Assembly (NCBI RefSeq): GCF_036002945.1
Contig: NZ_CP108529.1
Location: forward strand, 3,410,001-3,474,000
DNA from: Streptomyces sp. NBC_01224
GTDB taxonomy: Bacteria; Actinomycetota; Actinomycetes; Streptomycetales; Streptomycetaceae
Direction of reading: 5' to 3'
Length of the DNA: 64,000 nucleotides
In this document: piece after piece, positions 1 to 6,049 of the stretch
How the letters are laid out: each line of letters opens with the position of its first letter
How positions within the stretch are numbered: the stretch's first letter is position 1
The notes under the pieces: model-generated
What the model saw: the letters and a program-made list of their open reading frames with translations, nothing else
Database searches by the model: none
What the model was told of the DNA's origin: nothing
Position numbers and translations under genes: made by a program

Positions 1-122
1 ATCCCACAGACGTCGCGCACCCATATGACCCTCAGCACCTCCTGGGCGTCCACCGCCGCGACCTCACCGGGCTCCGTGCGGCGCTCGCCGAACTCCTGGT
101 CGGCCGGCGAGGCAGACCGCAT
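1..122 (-). CDS. Start of an unidentified protein, cut by window edge
   Basis: A reading frame opens at an ATG (120-122) and runs leftward off the window for about 40 codons without a stop. It begins MRSASPADQEFGERR and continues with an acidic stretch containing VDAQEVLRVIWVRDVCG. It lies 26 bp beyond the stop of the Dyp peroxidase gene on the same strand, so it could be the next gene of that operon. No clear Shine-Dalgarno site precedes the ATG and I do not recognise the family. The real start could differ, or the frame may be spurious. Confidence 0.35.
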   Translation of the reverse strand, partial: MRSASPADQEFGERRTEPGEVAAVDAQEVLRVIWVRDVCG

Positions 123-148
123 CTCGGGTGGGCCGGCGGGGCAGGCCC

Positions 149-1501
149 TCAGTCCTCCAGTTCGGCGAGCCAGCGCAGGGCGCGCAGACCCGGCAGGAAG
201 CAGTACTCACCGCCTCGGGTGACCACGAAGCTGGGCAGGTTCCGCAGGCGGCGCCGGACCGGCTTCTCCGGGATGGTGGCGCTGCCGGTTCCGTCGTGAT
301 GCCCGGCTACCGGGTCCTTCTCGCCGGGGTAGCCGATGAAGTTGCCGTCGTTGACCCACTCGGCCTTGATGAATTCAAACTGTCGTTCAAGGTGGGCTCC
401 GATGAAGACTCCGACCAGGCCCCGGTCGGCGCCGTCGTCTTCCAGCACCCCCTCCGGCAGCGGCGGGCCGTAGGTGGTGCCGCGGCGGATGAGGCGGTGC
501 ATCCGTGCGTCGCCGATGATGGTGGCATCGCGGGGGTTGGTACGCCGGATGTGCGCGCCGGCGGGGCACCGGAAACCGCGATCGTCGTTCTCCCGGTACA
601 GGAAGTCGTTGTTGCGGTGCGGATCCGCACCCAGCGCCGCGTCATCGTGCTCAGGGGCCAGCGTCAGCGGCGCCCCGCTGGGCCAGCGCCCCACCATCTT
701 CGCCGCCAGGAGCGCCTCCTCCTGGGCACTGGAGGTGTTCGCGCGCAGGTACTGGCGCCAGGCCGCCACCTTGGTGTGAATCTTGCGCACGGCCACATAG
801 GTCCCGTTGCGCCCCAGCACGTCGGGGCTGGGCATGGGTGGCGGACTGCCGGTTTCGTCGGGGTAGCCGAGGATGAATTCGCCGGCCTTGATGGGGGCTT
901 CCTGGGGGTTGGAGCCCGGCAGCCCGAGGCCCTCGATGTTCGGATGGCTGATGCCGTCGCGGAAGCCGAAGGTGGTGCGTCCAGTCGGGAGCTGGTGGAC
1001 CTCCTGCTGCCAGATCACCTGGACACCGGGCGTGTCCTGGCAGGCGACGCGGGCCCGCTCCAGAGCCTTGTCCAGCCGCGCCGCATCGGGAGAGAGGGCA
1101 CTCAACGCGATATGCACATCGGCCGTTCCGAACGGTGGCTCCCAATGGGCCGGGGCACTCTCGCCCACGTCGCCGATCAGGTCCGCACGCGCGGCCATGC
1201 CCTGACGAAACGCCTGCGGAAAGCTGTCCAGCGATTCCTGGGGCACCCCCAGGGCCCGCAGCCCCTGGTAGGTGAACGCCACCGCCACCCAGGCATCCCG
1301 GCTCGGGTCCGCACTGGGGAAACCACCCTCGACCGCCGGGAGCAGCCGCCTCAGCAGGGAACGCCCGGCGTGGCGGTCATCGACACGCAGGAAGATGAAC
1401 CTTCCCTCGTACGGCACAGGCCGTGGACGCAATGCCCCGCTCTGGACGTCGTCGATCTCGACGCCCACGCCCGCTCCGCTCGCGCTTGCCGCCGCGTTCA
1501 T
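149..1501 (-). CDS. Dyp-type heme peroxidase
   Basis: Dye-decolorising-type peroxidase, which uses hydrogen peroxide to oxidise bulky substrates with a heme cofactor. The family signature GFRDGISHPNIEG carries the catalytic Asp, and RCPAGAHIRRTNPRD further on carries the expected proximal heme-ligand His. The C-terminal part has the usual GxFIGAHLERQFEFIKAEW-like block. No Tat or Sec signal is visible, so it is probably cytoplasmic or encapsulated. I prefer the ATG at 1501, which has GGAGG about 11 bases upstream and begins just before the conserved ferredoxin-like fold. A GTG at 1561 would add 20 residues. It follows the companion gene at 1608-2198 on the same strand, suggesting co-transcription. 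Confidence 0.92.
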   Translation of the reverse strand: MNAAASASGAGVGVEIDDVQSGALRPRPVPYEGRFIFLRVDDRHAGRSLLRRLLPAVEGGFPSADPSRDAWVAVAFTYQGLRALGVPQESLDSFPQAFRQGMAARADLIGDVGESAPAHWEPPFGTADVHIALSALSPDAARLDKALERARVACQDTPGVQVIWQQEVHQLPTGRTTFGFRDGISHPNIEGLGLPGSNPQEAPIKAGEFILGYPDETGSPPPMPSPDVLGRNGTYVAVRKIHTKVAAWRQYLRANTSSAQEEALLAAKMVGRWPSGAPLTLAPEHDDAALGADPHRNNDFLYRENDDRGFRCPAGAHIRRTNPRDATIIGDARMHRLIRRGTTYGPPLPEGVLEDDGADRGLVGVFIGAHLERQFEFIKAEWVNDGNFIGYPGEKDPVAGHHDGTGSATIPEKPVRRRLRNLPSFVVTRGGEYCFLPGLRALRWLAELED

Positions 1502-1607
1502 GATCGTTTGTGCCTCCACATCGGTCTTCAACCGGAGGACCCCGCGGCGGCCGACTCGCACCCGCCGACGCGGTCCGTGACGCGCCGAGGTTGGTCGTGT
1601 CCGGCTT

Positions 1608-2198
1608 CTAGGCTGCGGCTTCCTCCATCAGCTTCTGGAAGGCCGGCGTAGCCAGCAACTCGGCGTTGGCCGGGTTGTCCAGCGCCGCCCGGAACTCGGG
1701 GGTGTCCAGCACCGCCTGGAACGCCTTGTTCACGCGCTGGTCCTTCCAGATCTGCTGAACGGTCAGATCGGGATAGGAGCTGACGAAGACCCCCGCAGGC
1801 GCCTGCTGGGCGACGAACCAGTCCTTCACCCCCGGATCGGCGATGCCGGGGAACCCTTCGGTGTGCGAGAAGACCTTGTCGAAGCGGCCCCCGACCACCG
1901 TCTTGCCGAAGTCGTCGATGTAGGTGTCCCAGGAGCCGTCGAAGACGCTGGCGAACATGTGCCGGGTGTCATTGTCGAAAATCACGTGGCGTGCATCGTG
2001 CAGGGTGCCGATCTGGCGCAGCGCCGCACGGTTCGCCTCGTCAGCCGACCCGCCCGCGAGCGTGGCGAGATCCTCACGCAGCGCATCCGCATGCCCCGGC
2101 TTGATCTTGGTGAAGACGGTGAACTCGCTGCACACCCCATCCTTCATGCCCGGGCGCTCGGGCTGGGGTGACGGGGTTGCATCTGTCGTCGCAGCCAT
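1608..2198 (-). CDS. Dyp-peroxidase-associated conserved protein
   Basis: A protein of about 196 residues containing the block HARHVIFDNDTRHMFASVFDGSWDTYIDDF (split here: HARHVIFDNDTRHMFASVF, then DGSWDTYIDDF). I recognise this block from proteins encoded next to, or fused to, bacterial peroxidases. No catalytic motif, signal peptide or membrane segment is evident. The ATG at 2198 has GGAGAGG seven bases upstream; the open frame extends to 2306 but that part looks like non-coding leader. It sits directly upstream of the Dyp peroxidase on the same strand, so a shared transcript and a role with that peroxidase are likely. The biochemical role is unknown. Confidence 0.8.
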   Translation of the reverse strand: MAATTDATPSPQPERPGMKDGVCSEFTVFTKIKPGHADALREDLATLAGGSADEANRAALRQIGTLHDARHVIFDNDTRHMFASVFDGSWDTYIDDFGKTVVGGRFDKVFSHTEGFPGIADPGVKDWFVAQQAPAGVFVSSYPDLTVQQIWKDQRVNKAFQAVLDTPEFRAALDNPANAELLATPAFQKLMEEAAA

Positions 2199-2403
2199 AG
2201 GAGCCTCTCCTGCCACGCATCCGTCCGAGGGGCGCCAAGCGCTCGGGGGTGAGGCGCCATCGCCCTCGTCTCCCATGATGACCGCGCCGCGCCGCGCGCG
2301 CCTCACCAGTCCGAGGCAACCCGTCCATCGCCCGCGCCAACGACACTGTGGTCAATACACCTGGTCGGGCGGTGCTGTGCCAGGGGCGCCGGGGTGGTGA
2401 ACA

Positions 2404-2421
2404 ACTCCGGCCTCCCGGAGT
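2404..2421 (-). terminator. Short hairpin after the LLM oxidoreductase
   Basis: ACTCCGG and CCGGAGT form a 7-bp stem with a 4-base loop, 15 bases beyond the stop of the leftward gene at 2436. No U-tract follows, as is common in Streptomyces. Confidence 0.5.
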
Positions 2422-2435
2422 CCTTCCCTGTCCGG

Positions 2436-3305
2436 CTACCCCATCGCGGCAATGCCAGGTGCGATGTGCTCGGCGATCTGGTGCGTGAAGCTGACCGGGT
2501 GCCGGTCGGGCAGCACCTGGATCTCGCTGATGCCCAGGTTCGCGTACGCCTCCGCGTCCGCGAGAAACGCGTCCGGCCTGGCCAGCACCGGGCCGTTGTA
2601 CATCACGGTCTTCGCGATGGCGTCGTAGTCACGGTCCTCCGCGGCGCAGTGGGCGCGCAGCACATCGAGTTTGTGCGCCACTTCTTCCTGGTCGGTGGCG
2701 AACAGATTGCAGGCATCCGCATAGCGGGCGGCCAGGAGCAGGGTCTTCTTCTCGCCCCCGCCGCCGATCATGATCGGCGGGCGCTCGCCGATCGGCTCGG
2801 GCACGCACAGCGTCTCGGCGAGCTGGTAATGACGGCCCCGGAACGGGCCGTTGTCGTCGCTCCACATCTGCAGGCAGATCAGGATCGTCTCCTCCAGCCG
2901 TTCGAACCGCTCGGCAACCGGAACCACCGGCACTCCGAGCCCGTACTGCTCCCGCTCGTACCAGGAGGCGCCGATGCCCAGCCTGGCCCTGCCACGCGAC
3001 AGCACATCGAGACTGGTGACGATCTTCGCCAGCAGCCCGGGGTGCCGGTACATCACACCCGTGACCATCAGGCCGAGTGTCATGCGCTCGCTCACCGCCG
3101 CCACGTAGCCGAGCGTGGTGTACCCCTCCAGCATCGGGTCGTCGGCGACGGTCTGCCCGGTCTCCATCTGGAAGTAGTGGTCCATCACGGTGAACGACGA
3201 GATCCCCGCCTGTTCGGCGATCCTCACCGACTCCGCGAGCGTCGGCGCGATGAGCGCGGGGTCGGCCGGTGTCGAGTAGTTCCAGTAGTGCAAGCCGAGA
3301 TTCAC
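2436..3305 (-). CDS. LLM-class F420-dependent oxidoreductase
   Basis: Luciferase-like monooxygenase fold enzyme of the F420-dependent branch, 289 residues, the usual length. The N-terminus MNLGLHYWNYS, the segment ESVRIAEQAGISSFTVMDHYFQM, the RARLGIGASWYERE block and RPPIMIGGGGEKKTL are family hallmarks; the last is part of the cofactor site. The substrate cannot be read from sequence. The start is a GTG with GGAGG six to seven bases upstream. The gene is monocistronic or follows the small frame at 3369-3479, from which it is separated by a strong hairpin. Confidence 0.9.
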   Translation of the reverse strand: MNLGLHYWNYSTPADPALIAPTLAESVRIAEQAGISSFTVMDHYFQMETGQTVADDPMLEGYTTLGYVAAVSERMTLGLMVTGVMYRHPGLLAKIVTSLDVLSRGRARLGIGASWYEREQYGLGVPVVPVAERFERLEETILICLQMWSDDNGPFRGRHYQLAETLCVPEPIGERPPIMIGGGGEKKTLLLAARYADACNLFATDQEEVAHKLDVLRAHCAAEDRDYDAIAKTVMYNGPVLARPDAFLADAEAYANLGISEIQVLPDRHPVSFTHQIAEHIAPGIAAMG

Positions 3306-3334
3306 GTCCGACCTCCGCGGGTCAAGGGAGAGCA

Positions 3335-3361
3335 GGCCGGGACGGCGTCGCCGTCCCGGCC
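3335..3361 (-). terminator. Perfect 12-bp hairpin
   Basis: GGCCGGGACGGC and GCCGTCCCGGCC with a 3-base loop lie between the small frame at 3369-3479 and the oxidoreductase start at 3305. It could end a short transcript, attenuate the oxidoreductase, or stop rightward traffic. Confidence 0.6.
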
Positions 3362-3368
3362 GAAGTGT

Positions 3369-3479
3369 TCAGGACGCGTGCTTGGCGTACTCGCTCTGCA
3401 CCGCGTCGACGCTCACGTACTCGCGGTCGGGCAGGTTCCTCGCGGCGGTGGCACGTTCCGTGAGCCCGTTCGCATCCAT
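3369..3479 (-). CDS. Possible 36-residue protein
   Basis: A short frame from ATG 3477-3479 to TGA 3369-3371 encodes a 36-residue peptide beginning MDANGLTERATAARNL and ending VDAVQSEYAKHAS. The composition is charged and amphipathic, unlike random GC-rich translation, and it ends just before a strong hairpin. No good Shine-Dalgarno site is seen; the bases before the ATG are AT-richer (CATAGCGTAATTGA), which would also fit a leaderless start. I do not recognise the family and cannot rule out chance. Confidence 0.4.
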   Translation of the reverse strand: MDANGLTERATAARNLPDREYVSVDAVQSEYAKHAS

Positions 3480-3767
3480 TCAATTACGCTATGCAGTCAC
3501 TCGTCACGCTACGCGAGGTCGGATTCATCGGCATTTCGGCACGCCCGGCCGAGCGGACCCTGCGCTCGGCACGGGTAGGCCACGGATACCGCCGGGGTCG
3601 CCGGGGTGTGCGGCTCGCGCGTCACAGCACCGCTCCTGCCGCCCGGCCGACGCATACGGGTCAAAGATGGGCCCTTCTCGGACACTGATTCGCCTCGCTC
3701 GCGACGTCGACGTTGCGAAGGACATCCTCGATCCCGACCGTTCATACGCCTACGGGGGAGGAAACAC

Positions 3768-4346
3768 GTGCGCGCACGCGGGTCACGTATGAGCGTCCTC
3801 GCCGCGGCACTGACTGCGGCAGCAATCGCGGGTGGTGTCACAGCATCGGGGAACTTCGCTCCCCGGACACCCGCAGCGGCAGACCGGGCCCGGCTGTCCC
3901 AGCTCGCTCGGAGCTACCTGCAACAACGCGCCGACCTGGTGACCCGGGCCGTCGCGCAGTCCCCCACCCCCGAACCACCGGCCGCGGCCACACCGTCGAT
4001 GCGGACCGAGTTGCGGACGGAATTCGCCGCGCTGGTCCGTCAAGGCCGCGCCTACCGGCAGGCCGACGGCGGGTACATCCGCGCCACGGTCGATGTGACG
4101 GTGAACGACGCGGCGGAGGAGGGTGACACCGTGACACTGCACATCACGGAGGACACCCGCCTCCACCACCCGTTCACCTCCGCTCAAGCAGCGGAAGGAG
4201 CCCCGGAGTACGAGGAGTACTCACTTCCTCACACACTGACCTTCACCCGTGGCCCTTCGGGGTCCTGGCTGCTCGCCTCGGACAGGGCCGAGCTGAACGA
4301 CGGGCTCGCGCCGAGCACGCAAGTCGCCGCGTCCAGCCCGGCGTGA
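3768..4346 (+). CDS. Secreted protein resembling the N-terminal part of amidase-domain proteins
   Basis: A 192-residue protein with an N-terminal signal peptide (RARGSRMSVLAAALTAAAIAGG, split: basic RARGSR then a hydrophobic core) and then a helical and beta-rich domain (ARLSQLARSYLQQRADL, then ATVDVTVNDAAEEGDTVTLH). This resembles the region in front of the putative amidase domain in larger secreted Streptomyces proteins. The amidase domain itself is absent, so this may be a truncated gene or a stand-alone accessory domain. The start is GTG 3768, preceded by GGGGGAGG at good spacing; the frame is open from 3606 but lacks coding character there. It converges with the protease remnant three bases away. 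Confidence 0.6.
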   Translation: MRARGSRMSVLAAALTAAAIAGGVTASGNFAPRTPAAADRARLSQLARSYLQQRADLVTRAVAQSPTPEPPAAATPSMRTELRTEFAALVRQGRAYRQADGGYIRATVDVTVNDAAEEGDTVTLHITEDTRLHHPFTSAQAAEGAPEYEEYSLPHTLTFTRGPSGSWLLASDRAELNDGLAPSTQVAASSPA

Positions 4347-4349
4347 GCG

Positions 4350-4736
4350 CTACTTGAGGGCGTAGGCCCGGGTGATGGTCTGGACCGTGCGGTTGCCCGC
4401 GGCGTCCCAGGCCTCGGTCCTGAGGGTCACGAACCCGTTGGTGTCCGCCGCCTTGGGATGCAGCACAAGGGCCCGGAAGGAGTTGCTGTCCTTGCGCAGC
4501 ACCTTGGCGGACTTCCAGGTGGCCCCGTCGTCGTAGGAGACCGACACCTTGGCGCCGGCGATGCCGCCGGACCCGGTCCAGCCCTTGGGACGACCGGCGT
4601 CCACGGTGAAGGCGAACGCCCGGCCGGCCGCCGCCTGGTTCAGGATGTTCAACGGCACGTCGTAACCGAGCATGACCGTGGAAGTGAAGCGGACCGGCTC
4701 ACCGCCCCGGAACAGCCACGACTGGCGGAAGGTCGT
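4350..4736 (-). pseudogene. 3'-end remnant of a secreted serine peptidase
   Basis: About 128 codons ending in a proper stop encode a beta-rich C-terminal domain: GGEPVRFTSTVMLGYDVPLN, SVSYDDGATWKSAKV, and the terminal FVTLRTEAWDAAGNRTVQTI-TRAYALK. Such an ending is typical of large Streptomyces S8-family secreted proteases. No catalytic domain lies upstream: from about 4740 onward the opposite strand encodes the GOLPH3-domain protein. The open frame continues to 4943 but only as antisense of that gene's 5' region. I infer a decayed gene whose 5' portion was deleted. Confidence 0.65.
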
Positions 4737-4896
4737 CAATGGCGAGTCTTTGCCGCTTGTTTCCGCCCCTTGTGAGGGCCCGCCGGGACGGTCAGGACGG
4801 CCGCCGGGCTTGCGGCACCGGGCAGCGCCCAGGAATCGGAAGCCGAGTACGCCGCGTTGCTCTCCGGGCGGCCGGTTGCGGAAGCCGGCACGGAGG

Positions 4897-4923
4897 GTAC
4901 GCGGAGGACTCCCCTCCGCGTAC
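4897..4923. promoter_or_regulatory. Perfect 11-bp inverted repeat, probable operator
   Basis: GTACGCGGAGG, a 5-base spacer (actcc), then CCTCCGCGTAC. It ends 9 bases before TACCCT (4933-4938), a good -10 match (TAnnnT) that lies 7 bases before the ATG at 4946. This suggests a leaderless transcript controlled by a dimeric repressor bound at the repeat. The protein that binds is unknown. Confidence 0.55.
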
Positions 4924-4945
4924 GGCCGCGCATACCCTGGCACGT

Positions 4946-5761
4946 ATGACCACGGGGGATGAACTGCTCCTGCTCGCGATAGTCCCGGGCAGGCGGCGAA
5001 TCCGGATACGGGCCGAGGACCGGCTCCGGTTCGCCTTGCGGGCCTCGGAGTTGGCGGACCTGGGCCTGGCCGGACGGATCGCCCTCCGCCCCCGACGGAT
5101 CGAGGTGATGGACCCCCGGCGCGTCGAGGACCGCCGCCTGAACAACATCCTGCACAGTCTGGGCGCGACTGCGCCCCCGCCCAGCCTCAAGGACTGGCTG
5201 CGCCGGACACCGCGCTCCCTCGCCACCGAGTACCTCTCCCGACTGGAGGACCAGAGGGCGGTCCGGGTCCGCCGGTGGCGCGACCCCAGCGGCCGTAAGC
5301 GCCACGACATTCTCTCCGTCGACCTGCCGCGCCGCCAGGCACTGCTGGCCCGCCTCGACAGCGTGATCCGCTCCGGCTCCGCGACGTCCACCGCCGACCG
5401 CGACCTGACCCTCGCCGCCCTCGTCCAGGCCGCGGGCCTGGCCCCTGCCGTCTACCCCGGCCTGCGGGGCATCACCGACCGCCGCCGTTTGGCCGCCCTC
5501 ACCGCGACCGGCCGCCTCGCCCCCGCAACCGCCGGAGCGGCTCCGGCCGCCGACGAGGAACTCGCTGCGGCACTGACCACCGGCGCCGACGTCCTCACCC
5601 GACAACTCACCGACGAACTCAGCGACCTCTACGCCGACTTCACCACCGGCGGCCACGGCCTCGGCCATGACCTGGACCCGGGCAGCTGGTCCGAGGGTGG
5701 CGCAGGCGGCACCGGCCACCACGGCGGCGGTCACGGGGGCAGCGGCCACAGCGGCTGGTGA
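4946..5761 (+). CDS. GOLPH3/VPS74-domain protein
   Basis: A 271-residue protein of the bacterial GOLPH3 (GPP34) family, common in actinobacteria. The N-terminus TTGDELLLLAIVPGRRRIR, then RFALRASELADLGLAGRIAL and a helical domain with KDWLRRTPRSLATEYLSRL, fits the family. The eukaryotic relatives bind phosphatidylinositol 4-phosphate in Golgi traffic; the bacterial role is not established. The C-terminus is a low-complexity Gly/His tail (HGLGHDL then GGAGGTGHHGGGHGG), a possible metal-binding extension. The ATG at 4946 lies 7 bases downstream of a TACCCT -10 element with no Shine-Dalgarno site, so it is probably leaderless. A perfect inverted repeat lies just upstream. Confidence 0.85.
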   Translation: MTTGDELLLLAIVPGRRRIRIRAEDRLRFALRASELADLGLAGRIALRPRRIEVMDPRRVEDRRLNNILHSLGATAPPPSLKDWLRRTPRSLATEYLSRLEDQRAVRVRRWRDPSGRKRHDILSVDLPRRQALLARLDSVIRSGSATSTADRDLTLAALVQAAGLAPAVYPGLRGITDRRRLAALTATGRLAPATAGAAPAADEELAAALTTGADVLTRQLTDELSDLYADFTTGGHGLGHDLDPGSWSEGGAGGTGHHGGGHGGSGHSGW

Positions 5762-5794
5762 CACCGACGGCCGGGAGTCGCACGCCCCTTGTTC

Positions 5795-5900
5795 CCCGGC
5801 GTCGTTCCGGCCCCGCAGCCGACGTCGGCACGTGATGCCCGACCCGAAGCCGAGTTCTAAGGGCAGGAACTCCCACTGGATGCCGGTGTGGAGCATGTGA
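5795..5900 (-). pseudogene. IS5-family transposase fragment
   Basis: Leftward translation gives MLHTGIQWEFLPLELGFGSG followed by ITCRRRLRGRNDAG. This is the conserved N-terminal block of IS5-group transposases (usually LHTGIQWEYLPQELGFGSGMTCWRRLRDWNEAGVW, here only paraphrased as a family pattern). Only about 35 codons remain, with no DDE domain or terminal inverted repeats. It abuts a scrap of the OmpA-type gene, so the element or a deletion around it shaped this junction. Confidence 0.7.
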
Positions 5901-6008
5901 TCGGGTGCTGCTCGCCGTAACCACGGATCTCGAAGGTCACGGCCCGCCCTACCCCTTGACCGGTACCGACTGCATGGCGTTGGCACACTGCATCGGTGAT
6001 TCACCGTG
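5897..6008 (-). pseudogene. Fragment of an OmpA-type gene
   Basis: About 110 bases closely match part of the intact OmpA-family gene at 13520-14182. CTGCTCGCCGTAACCACGGA is identical in both (it occurs again near 13607), and the flanking sequence aligns with scattered mismatches and small gaps to the stretch near 13597-13700. The orientation is the same (leftward). It corresponds to the region around the RGYGEQYPI motif. No start or continuous frame remains. Confidence 0.7.
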
Positions 6009-6049
6009 ATTCGACACCGAGGTAAGGGCGGCTCAACTACCTTACTGCC

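Noticed and set aside
2394..3578. 394-codon rightward open frame opposite the LLM oxidoreductase
   Set aside because: The opposite strand encodes a complete, recognisable enzyme; this translation is Arg/His/Gln-rich with no motif.
3491..3688. 65-codon rightward frame in the gap before the secreted protein
   Set aside because: No ribosome site and Arg-rich, low-complexity translation without protein-like features.
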